A stretch of DNA of 31,952 bases from a virus: the IMG/VR virus record IMGVR_UViG_3300034374_010084, positions 1-31,952 of that record. One strand, given 5' to 3'. A program made the position numbers and the translations under genes. The notes under the pieces are model-generated. The model did no database searches. It saw only the letters and a program-made list of their open reading frames with translations, and was not told the DNA's origin. Position 1 is the first letter of the stretch. Every line of letters begins with the position of its first letter. Below, piece by piece: positions 6,007 to 13,151 of the stretch.

Positions 6007-6660
6007 CTACACCTCCTCCTGATTCGCCACGATTTGTGGAACGTGCGCGGCCACCTCGGCCGCGCACTCGTTGAGCACCTGTTGAACGGCAGGAGCGCGC
6101 CACGGGTCACCCTCACGCTCGCAAAAATGGAACGACAGGTAGTAGAGGAAGCGCCTCTCGGCGTCGACGAACACGGGACGCAACACAGCCACCTCCACGC
6201 CGTTCGCTTCGTAGTACACCCGCTGAGGGTCGCCTTTTGGCAGCTTCCTGACGGTGAGCTGTGAGCCCTCGCCGCTCCGAGCCATCGCGATCAGTCGCTC
6301 GCGTTTCTCGCTGCTGGCGAGCCGGATCGCCCGGAACAGGTGACGCGACGCCCGCTGCGCCTCTGCGGTGGCCTGCTCGGCTAGCACGGTGACGAACAAA
6401 TGCTCGTTTTCGTCGATTGGCCCGCCGTGATCGTGGCAGTACGCCAGAAGCACCCTACACAGCGAGGGAGTGCTGTGTAGTGCGGCTGACAGCGCTGAAC
6501 TGATCAGGAACGACGGTTGCACCGCGCTGAACACGCCAGAGGGTGACTGCTGGGGAGTGTAACCGCCGATCGGGCGGTCCTCTCGCGGTTTACGACGGAG
6601 AAGCCACCGGATCAGATCCAGGAGCTTTCCGACGACTGCCGCCCACGATGCCACGATCAT
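6007..6660 (-). CDS. Unknown protein with hydrophobic N-terminus (217 aa)
   Basis: No family is recognised. Residues 1-23 (MIVASWAAVVGKLLDLIRWLL) are hydrophobic to amphipathic and followed by RRKPRED, like an uncleaved membrane anchor. The rest is soluble: an alpha-helical stretch (about 50-125) and a section with aromatic beta-like strands (about 140-180). It sits between the adhesion-type tail proteins and the holin candidate and stops 1 nt after the holin start codon, so it could be a lysis accessory or a tail-associated protein. A GGGGGC ribosome site precedes the ATG. Confidence 0.65.
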   Translation of the reverse strand: MIVASWAAVVGKLLDLIRWLLRRKPREDRPIGGYTPQQSPSGVFSAVQPSFLISSALSAALHSTPSLCRVLLAYCHDHGGPIDENEHLFVTVLAEQATAEAQRASRHLFRAIRLASSEKRERLIAMARSGEGSQLTVRKLPKGDPQRVYYEANGVEVAVLRPVFVDAERRFLYYLSFHFCEREGDPWRAPAVQQVLNECAAEVAAHVPQIVANQEEV

Positions 6661-6671
6661 GTCAGTGCCCC

Positions 6672-7361
6672 CTACGCATTGGGTGGACCCCCGTCTGTAA
6701 GCGTCAAACGTGATATCTCGTAGGTGGCCTCCACCGTGCTGCCGTTGAATTTTCCGAGCTCGATGGTGAACTCAGCAGGAGCGAGCTGTCGTGTCACTGT
6801 GTGCGTGTCATAAGCCACAACATCAGTCCAGTCGTTGTGGCCGGGAACACTGCTTTGAGCGTTACTGCTACGCCGAACGTAGAGCTTGCGAGCGTTCCAG
6901 AAGCAGTCGACCCAGCACTCATCCAGGAAGATCTCTATGAATTGGTCATTTAGACCATTGGTGGAGACTCCCCAGAGCTCTTTTTTCGTGTTCGTGCCCA
7001 GGGCGAGGGCGCTAAAGATCTCAGTCTGGCCGTCTGTCCGACGAAACCCCACACTGAGGAAGGTCCCAAGGTTGGCGGTCGTGAGGCGTTTCACGTAGAA
7101 ACGCCAGTACCAGGGACGGACCCCGAAGACATTGCCGTTCCAGACCAGAGAGGGGCGCTGGTCCCCGCCTGCTGGGGCGTGGAGTCTGACTCTGTCTGAT
7201 ACGACGGTGATCGTCGAATCCGACGGAGTGGTAACCGTCCAGTCGCCGCCGATCGATGCGCCGGACAGCTCGTCGTCCATGACCAGTACAGGACCTGGCG
7301 TATAACCTCCGCTGCCGCCTGTGACGCTGCCATCTGTGAGTGTGTCGTTTGCGAAACCCAT
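6672..7361 (-). CDS. Tail-associated protein with lectin-like beta domain
   Basis: 229 residues. After a Gly-rich start (about 1-25), residues 28-225 form an all-beta pattern: LDDEL-type opening (MDDELSGASIGGDWTV), ITVVSDRVRLHA, WYWRFYVKR, FLSVGFRR, FIEIFLDE, ARKLYVRR, ending EATYEISRLTLTDG. This strand order resembles a concanavalin A/laminin G-type jelly-roll, common in phage tail appendages that bind surface sugars. Catalytic residues are not evident, so binding is more likely than hydrolysis. Its place downstream of the tail tip genes supports a receptor-binding or virion-decorating role. The fold is inferred from pattern only. Confidence 0.6.
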   Translation of the reverse strand: MGFANDTLTDGSVTGGSGGYTPGPVLVMDDELSGASIGGDWTVTTPSDSTITVVSDRVRLHAPAGGDQRPSLVWNGNVFGVRPWYWRFYVKRLTTANLGTFLSVGFRRTDGQTEIFSALALGTNTKKELWGVSTNGLNDQFIEIFLDECWVDCFWNARKLYVRRSSNAQSSVPGHNDWTDVVAYDTHTVTRQLAPAEFTIELGKFNGSTVEATYEISRLTLTDGGPPNA

Positions 7362-7372
7362 CGTGTGCCTCC

Positions 7373-7714
7373 TTACGCGCGGTGCGCTTCGAATTGCAGT
7401 CCGTACGCTTTCGCGCCCGAGGTGCCGCCAGTGATCGCCACGGTGAGCTTGTCGCCTGTCCTGAAGCTGCGCCCGCTGAGCGCTGCCCCGCTGGTCGCTG
7501 TCGACGTGTAGAGCGTGGCAGTGTGCGTCCCGTCGCCCTCAAAATCGATCGTGACAGTCAGCGTGTCGCCGCTCGGGAGCATCCACTGTAGATCCGAGAT
7601 TTTAGCGGGTGTGGTCAGCGTGAACACGTCGCTGATCGTGTTCGTGCCCGTCTCCTGGGTTGTGTGCTCGAAGGGCTGGTTCTCTCTCAGCCCTGTCACT
7701 GTGTAGTTCGCCAT
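7373..7714 (-). CDS. Small beta-rich virion protein (113 aa)
   Basis: Thr/Gly/Ser-rich with alternating hydrophobic residues throughout (NTISDVFTLTTPAKISDLQWMLPSG, LTVTIDFEGDGTHTATLYTSTA), consistent with a small beta-sandwich. No family is recognised. It starts with AGGAGACCACGACGATG, a start context shared by several genes here. Its position within the tail adhesion block suggests a tail appendage or fibre accessory; there is no direct evidence of function. Confidence 0.65.
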   Translation of the reverse strand: MANYTVTGLRENQPFEHTTQETGTNTISDVFTLTTPAKISDLQWMLPSGDTLTVTIDFEGDGTHTATLYTSTATSGAALSGRSFRTGDKLTVAITGGTSGAKAYGLQFEAHRA

Positions 7715-7729
7715 CGTCGTGGTCTCCTG

Positions 7730-8452
7730 TTAGGGCCTGGTGGCCGTGGTGTATAGCGTGGTTCCTGCGCTCTCGGGCTGCGAGAGCGAGCGTGTCTCTG
7801 CGACTGTGATCTGGTGAATGATGACGTACTGGCCGGTCGTTCCGAGCGCTTCGACGTCGATCTCGTTCACGCGGCCACCGCTGACCGGGATCGTGCTGTC
7901 GAACTCCTGGTAGCCTCCTGGTAGCGAGATCGTCGCGCTCACCTCGTTGCGCGTTCGGTTGTAGAAGCGCAGCGTCGTCGCCGACTGCGCTGTGACGAGC
8001 CCGAACACGCGGAATCTACACGGGTTCGAGCCTGCGCCCACTGCCGTGCTGTCACTGTCGACTCGTGGTGTCGCGTACGCCTGGATCATCGGTGGGAAGT
8101 CAACGAATCGCTTGTTGCTGCCGACGTCATAGGACTTATCCTGGCCGCCATCGATCGGTGTCCAGTAGTCTACAGAGTTATTGAACGCCCAGCGTAGACC
8201 CTCGCCCACCCCAATGTGCTGGCCGTGATCGGCGCAGTACTGGGCGTTTCGGGCCAGTGGCGTTCCCACATAGCAGTGCTCGTGAGGCAGGAACACCAGT
8301 TGGCCCGCGCCTGGCGCTGCGACACCTGTTAGGATCTCGTGTAGCCCGTGGCTCGTGGTGGCGATCTTGCCCATCACTACGGCTCTACCACGCTCGCCCG
8401 TCTGGGCGTTTGCGTGTCTGAGCATGCTCAGACTCCGTGATACGTCTCCCAC
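7730..8452 (-). CDS. Tail adhesion protein with one HxH module
   Basis: 240 residues from GTG 8452 (GGAGGTAGAGACA upstream). Residues about 35-75 (HGLHEILTGVAAPGAGQLVFLPHEH) are a diverged copy of the segment found twice in the next upstream gene, with HEH at 57-59 in place of HDH. The rest is beta-rich (about 110-240) with a closing segment VNEIDVEALGTTGQYVIIHQI like the ends of the modules in the neighbour. It is therefore a paralogous single-module protein, probably part of the same tail tip or fibre assembly. Histidine pairs could bind metal, as HxH motifs do in some phage fibres, but this is inference. Confidence 0.65.
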   Translation of the reverse strand: MGDVSRSLSMLRHANAQTGERGRAVVMGKIATTSHGLHEILTGVAAPGAGQLVFLPHEHCYVGTPLARNAQYCADHGQHIGVGEGLRWAFNNSVDYWTPIDGGQDKSYDVGSNKRFVDFPPMIQAYATPRVDSDSTAVGAGSNPCRFRVFGLVTAQSATTLRFYNRTRNEVSATISLPGGYQEFDSTIPVSGGRVNEIDVEALGTTGQYVIIHQITVAETRSLSQPESAGTTLYTTATRP

Positions 8453-8457
8453 TGTCT

Positions 8458-9873
8458 CTACCTCCGTTCCAGGTCGCTCGGCACTGCGAGCGGTGTGTCA
8501 CCGTTGCTGGCCTCGTACGTTCGGTTCGTTCCGTCACTCTCGCCAATCTCAAACAGCGACAGCCCCATCATGTCGACGTCAACGTTGTTGGTGCTGGTAC
8601 AGCGCACCTCTACAGCGTAGCGGTTGATCACGCCCGCTGTGCAGGGAATGCCTGACACAAACAGCGTTTCGTCACTGACACCGTTCCCCGTTGCAACCGC
8701 GCTGTGGTTGCCGGTGTTTATGTGGTACAGCCTGACCTCGATCGTCTCCGTTGGCTTTGCTTGGTGTCGAAAGTAGACGTAGCCCACCACGTACGGTGCC
8801 GACGTGGGCGGGTTGCCCGAGCTGTTGAAGTTGTAGGTGACATAGGTTAAGAACATCGGGTCTGTCGTCGCCGTACCTGCTGGTGTGCTCGCTGCTGTCG
8901 TCCTCCTGGCCCCTGCGCTTGCGTCGGTGTCCCAGTAGTACCAGACGTTCTGTGAGTGGGTGTGTACGGCCCAAAGTGGCGCTGTCGTGCGGTAGGTGCG
9001 TGCTGAGTAAACGCAGCCCATTGGAACGGAGCGGCCACCGTGACCCGCGCTGTAGTGGTCGTGACCAATAATCCGCTGTGAGCTTGCGCCTGGCGCTGCC
9101 CTGTCTGTGAGGAACTCGTAAAGAGCGTTGGCCCTCATCATGGCGCTGGTTATTGTGTAAACGTCGACCGGTGCGTCGTTCGCTACCAGCTCACTGTCAA
9201 GCACTGCGTTGGGGTACCTGTAGACTGTCTCCCCGCTGGGTTGTGGCACCATGTCGATCAGCCCTGTTTTCGGCTGGCTCTGCTGGTACGTCTCCCACAC
9301 CAGGATTGCAAAAATGTCGAGCTGGCACTCTTCGACCCGCTCTTGCTCAACAAGCGGTTCGACGACGAGGCCACCAAGCCCAAGCCAGTCGACTTGTGGT
9401 ATGCGTCCAGTGAACTGCACCCACACGGGCACGTCGTTTTCGTCCATGATACTGAGCACCTGCTCTGGGCCAGAGTTAAATTGGAGGTGCCAGTCGCACC
9501 CAGTCGCTCGGTAGCGAATCGCGACTAGATACGACTGGTTAGCGTTGGCGTTGAGCCCTGGGCTCGCGTTCATCCAACCCAGCCCGCTCGCGATCGTACC
9601 GACAGCAATTGGGTCAAAGACTTTGATCGCCGTGTGCCCGCCGTCTGCTGCCCAGCACAGCCCACGGATGATCGGCGCGCCGCCCTCGAAAGCGTGATCG
9701 TGCCCAAAATACTGCTGGCTCGTTGCGCCCGGTGCTGCGCGGTTTGCCGCTGCCTCGTCCAGTGCGTTGAGTTGGGCTAAAAGTTTTCGTCCCTCGCCCT
9801 GCTCAGCCTGCACGGGTGCGCCTGGTAGGATCTGCGCGTTCGGTATGCTGTCCCAGTCTCGCTCTGTCGCCAT
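8458..9873 (-). CDS. Two-module tail adhesion/fibre protein with HxH motifs
   Basis: 471 residues from ATG 9873, which overlaps the stop of the tail-tip gene (TAATG) and follows a GTGGGGG ribosome site; a GTG at 9885 is a weaker alternative. Two repeats are visible: residues about 33-70 (ALDEAAANRAAPGATSQQ, then GHDH at 57-60 and GG) and about 247-285 (ALYEFLTDRAAPGASSQ, then GHDH at 270-273 and GG), about 213 residues apart. Each is followed by a beta-rich domain ending in similar strands (CQLDIFAILVWE; NVDVDMMGLSLFE). It likely forms a receptor-binding or fibre structure downstream of the tail tip. No enzymatic motif is seen. Confidence 0.7.
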   Translation of the reverse strand: MATERDWDSIPNAQILPGAPVQAEQGEGRKLLAQLNALDEAAANRAAPGATSQQYFGHDHAFEGGAPIIRGLCWAADGGHTAIKVFDPIAVGTIASGLGWMNASPGLNANANQSYLVAIRYRATGCDWHLQFNSGPEQVLSIMDENDVPVWVQFTGRIPQVDWLGLGGLVVEPLVEQERVEECQLDIFAILVWETYQQSQPKTGLIDMVPQPSGETVYRYPNAVLDSELVANDAPVDVYTITSAMMRANALYEFLTDRAAPGASSQRIIGHDHYSAGHGGRSVPMGCVYSARTYRTTAPLWAVHTHSQNVWYYWDTDASAGARRTTAASTPAGTATTDPMFLTYVTYNFNSSGNPPTSAPYVVGYVYFRHQAKPTETIEVRLYHINTGNHSAVATGNGVSDETLFVSGIPCTAGVINRYAVEVRCTSTNNVDVDMMGLSLFEIGESDGTNRTYEASNGDTPLAVPSDLERR

Positions 9874-12293
9874 TAGGGCCCCCACTCGTAAGGATCGTCA
9901 CCACCTGTCAGAATCGGTTGTTCGTCAGCCCACCACAGAAAATAGGGTGTGCGCTGTGTCTGTCGGCTCCCACCGTCCACCGCTGCGTAATCGTCCAGCC
10001 TGATCAGGTCACCGGCTGCAAGCCACCCAGGCAGCGCGGCCACCTCGATCTCACGGGCGTTATAGTCGATCGCGCTGATCGTGGTGCTCACTGTCGTGGG
10101 TGTGCCTCCCAACGTCGACACGTCGATGATCTGGACGTTGTCGTTGGTCAAAAACCAATCTACGTCCTCCTGGCCATCGCGGCCAGGGCCCAGGATATCG
10201 CCGAGTGCCTCTTCGCGTGGCCTGCTTGGTGAAAAATATGTGTCGGCTGCGGGCTGTAGCGTGATCACTGAACCCGCTACGCTCTCCACCAGTGCGGCTG
10301 GGGCAAACAGCCCAACACGCCCCTGCTCTCGAAGCCTCAAAAGTCGCAGCGTGACTGCTTCACCGCTGGGTGAAAACTCTACCACCTCAAACCATGCCAG
10401 GTTCAGACCGGTGCTTCCTGTCTGCGTCGGTAGGTGTGGAATCGTCACCTGGATGAGCTGCCCCGGCTCGAGCACGTCGAGCTCGTTTTCAGGGATCTCA
10501 CAGGTGAGCATTGGCGTAGGCTGGCCGTACCGTAGCAACGTGGAGACGGCCAGGAATTGTGCAACGCCGATCGCTGACGCTGCCGGGTACAGTGCCGCTC
10601 TACCGCCCGACACTTCGGGGTAACTGCGTGGCCCGTGAACTGCGACACTCTCGCCCACAGAGTAGGTTGTAGTAACTCTGTCGCGCTCAAACTTCCAGGT
10701 CCACTGGTTATAAATGCGCCCCGTCTCGATGGCCCAAGTTGGCAGGCTGATCAGGTCGTCGACCGTGAGCGTGCGCTGGCTCGTACTGTCGGGGTAGAGG
10801 GCGTAATCGTGGCGTGCTGTGATTTGTCCAGACGTGCTGACGTAGATCCGTCCACCTGTCGCGTGTGCGAGCTCCTGGAGCGCTGATTTTGGCGAAACTG
10901 GCTCACGTAGCACCGCGGTGTGTGCGATTGAAAACGGACGGAGCGAGGCAAAACTGTCAACGTCGACGTCGGCCAGTGTAAGCCCTGCCCCGAATCCGCT
11001 GGGTAGGACGTCGTAGACGCCGTTGGTGCCGTCTCCTCTGTCGCTGAGCAGTAACTGAAGGACGAGATCGACGTGTGAGCCCGATTGAACGTAGACCTGT
11101 TGGACGGGTGACCCGTGCGCGTGGTCCTCCTGCTTCGTCGACACCTGTGCGCGAGTGAGTTGGGCAAACAGTTGTAGGTTGGGCGAGGTGACAGACGAGC
11201 CGACAGCCGGTGCTTTCCCCGTCGCTGCGTGGTAGACGTACCCCAGGTCGTTGATGTAGGTGACGGTGGTCGTCACGATCTCCGACGTCGCGCTGTCCGT
11301 GAATCGGATTGAGTCACCGACGCGGAACAGGCCACCGCCAGCGCCGAGCTGGTAGGATGGCCCGCGTGACGTGGTGAACACGTTGTTCACCACAGCCGAG
11401 ATCGCCGGGTACGCCGTTTGGCGATAGCTGATCACTTCGTCGTTCACTGCGATGGCTGCGTTCGTCACAGTGGCGAGGACCCCGGCTGCTGCCGTCGTGT
11501 CGCGCTGAAACGGTTCAGACTCGCGGTCGACGACGACAAACACGCTGGCCACTGTCTGGTCCTTCGGTATCGAACCCGCACCCACCAGGCCACGGCGTTT
11601 TTCGTCGCGCACGTTCGCGAACCTGAGACGGCCAGTGGCCCGCTGTCCTGCTGCAATCGTCTCCCTCTCGAGGTCCTGCGCGACTGAGATTAGCGACAGG
11701 ACAAACCCGGTGCCGTCGAACGACACGCCGTCAATGCGGCCCGATGCAATTGTGGTGAGCGCTGGCGCTGCTTCGGTGGGGTCGAAGATCCTGATCCACA
11801 CTTTTCGCCCGAACCACGTGGGGTTGTAGCCGTACACCGCTTGTGAACCGTTCACAGGCTTGACTGTCTCGCTGTGCTCCTGGGCTGTCGTCCCGTAGTA
11901 ACCGCGAGTACAGCCTGTGAACGCCGAGGCCGTCTTCGCACCGTACGCGATGGCCTCACGTCCCACCCAGATCACACCCGACGCAGCGAACAGGCTGGTG
12001 TCTGTCACGCTGACAGTGGTGGTCGTGCGGTTTATGTCGGCTGTCAGCGTCGTTCGTGGCTCGGTGAGCCTGCTCTGTAGGTAGGCGCTGACCTCGGTGA
12101 CACCGACGCTTAGCCCGCCGTTCTGGAAAGAGCCGTCGTAGGGGCTCACGCCCATGGTCATGATAGGTGGGGCAGTGATCACGGCCTCTACCAGAGTCTG
12201 TCCCCAACCTGGTGTCACCAGTGACCCTGCGCCCGTAAAAGCTACGCTCTCGCCCTCGATCTCGATCAGAAAGTCCCGTTGCTGCTGTGCCAT
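9873..12293 (-). CDS. Tail tip/hub protein (806 aa)
   Basis: A large protein directly after the tape measure and one other tail protein, where siphoviruses encode the hub or tail-associated protein. It is beta-rich and multi-domain: a short N-terminal strand region; a repeated-looking segment at about 75-150 (TLTADINRTTTTVSVTDTSLF); a hub-like central part (about 200-600) with conserved-looking YGQPTPMLTCEIPENELDVLEPGQLIQVTIP; and a C-terminal part with alternating strands. The block LNLAWFEVVEFSPSGEAVTLRLLRL resembles the end of gp27-like hub domains. No peptidase or lysozyme motif was recognised. Start at ATG 12293 with a weak GGAAGG site. Confidence 0.7.
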   Translation of the reverse strand: MAQQQRDFLIEIEGESVAFTGAGSLVTPGWGQTLVEAVITAPPIMTMGVSPYDGSFQNGGLSVGVTEVSAYLQSRLTEPRTTLTADINRTTTTVSVTDTSLFAASGVIWVGREAIAYGAKTASAFTGCTRGYYGTTAQEHSETVKPVNGSQAVYGYNPTWFGRKVWIRIFDPTEAAPALTTIASGRIDGVSFDGTGFVLSLISVAQDLERETIAAGQRATGRLRFANVRDEKRRGLVGAGSIPKDQTVASVFVVVDRESEPFQRDTTAAAGVLATVTNAAIAVNDEVISYRQTAYPAISAVVNNVFTTSRGPSYQLGAGGGLFRVGDSIRFTDSATSEIVTTTVTYINDLGYVYHAATGKAPAVGSSVTSPNLQLFAQLTRAQVSTKQEDHAHGSPVQQVYVQSGSHVDLVLQLLLSDRGDGTNGVYDVLPSGFGAGLTLADVDVDSFASLRPFSIAHTAVLREPVSPKSALQELAHATGGRIYVSTSGQITARHDYALYPDSTSQRTLTVDDLISLPTWAIETGRIYNQWTWKFERDRVTTTYSVGESVAVHGPRSYPEVSGGRAALYPAASAIGVAQFLAVSTLLRYGQPTPMLTCEIPENELDVLEPGQLIQVTIPHLPTQTGSTGLNLAWFEVVEFSPSGEAVTLRLLRLREQGRVGLFAPAALVESVAGSVITLQPAADTYFSPSRPREEALGDILGPGRDGQEDVDWFLTNDNVQIIDVSTLGGTPTTVSTTISAIDYNAREIEVAALPGWLAAGDLIRLDDYAAVDGGSRQTQRTPYFLWWADEQPILTGGDDPYEWGP

Positions 12294-12299
12294 CGTCGT

Positions 12300-13151
12300 C
12301 TACGCCTTCCAGAGTTTTGTCTCGATCGTCAGATCGAAATACGGGTAGCCAGGGAGGCGAGTTGGGGCCAGTGTGCTGAGCGAGTCGCCGAACAGGTGGC
12401 GCTCCTCGTAGTCGTCAGGCTGCGTCTTGTCGGCGATGTACCTGATTTTACTGCCGGTCTTCGCGTACGGCAGCCAGAACTGTGAGACGTACCGTTCACG
12501 GTCGTCGTCCGTCAGGAAATTTGTCTGGAGGACTCGCCGCTCTCTGTAGGCCACCTCGTTGGGTGCAATGGCCCCGGTGAAGTCACGCACGACAACACGC
12601 CCGCCAAGCGTCTCTACCTGAGACACACCGCTGGTGTAGCGCAGGTCGTCGCCTGCCACTACAGTGGTGTTCGTCACAGGGCCTTTCGGGTGCCAGCAAT
12701 TACATGGGATCGTGTCGCTGTCGAACGCGAGATCGTCGCCTGGGTATACCCCCGAGGCGTCAACGATCCAGCCGTAGTGGTTCGCTCCCTGCTCGCCCTC
12801 GTCCACGTCACCGCCGGTGAGAAGTTTGTCACTCTCGGCAGTCGAGGTCTTCAGGTAGAACCCCGCCAGCGTGCCGCCTGCTGCTGTGATCTGGATGCTG
12901 CTGTCCTCCACGTTCACGCTGTAGGAGCCGGAGTAGCCCGACGCTGCTGACTCGAGAGTGAGCGCGTTGGCGATTTGGTAGGCCAGACTCTCGCTGGCTG
13001 TCGCGCTGTACGGCCAGTAGGTGCCCGCTGGGACTGTAGTATCGAGGTTCAGCACGGTGGTCCCGTTGTCCTCGGCCCAGTCTAGCCGGTCGTTGCTGCC
13101 TGCTGTGATGGTGATCTGCCCCCAAAAATAGGGGATTGCGAGTGTCGGCAC
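12300..13151 (-). CDS. Tail tip-proximal protein (283 aa)
   Basis: Encoded between the tape measure and hub genes, the usual site of the distal tail protein. It starts with GTG sharing one base with the tape measure stop (TAGTG), so it is translationally coupled. The first ~110 residues are Thr/Ser/Ala-rich strands (ITITAGSNDRLDWAE, GTYWPYSATASESLAYQIANAL); the remainder contains NEVAYRERRVLQTNFLTDDDRERY and a long aromatic C-terminus. The sequence does not let me assign a specific Dit family; the call relies on gene order. Confidence 0.65.
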   Translation of the reverse strand: MPTLAIPYFWGQITITAGSNDRLDWAEDNGTTVLNLDTTVPAGTYWPYSATASESLAYQIANALTLESAASGYSGSYSVNVEDSSIQITAAGGTLAGFYLKTSTAESDKLLTGGDVDEGEQGANHYGWIVDASGVYPGDDLAFDSDTIPCNCWHPKGPVTNTTVVAGDDLRYTSGVSQVETLGGRVVVRDFTGAIAPNEVAYRERRVLQTNFLTDDDRERYVSQFWLPYAKTGSKIRYIADKTQPDDYEERHLFGDSLSTLAPTRLPGYPYFDLTIETKLWKA

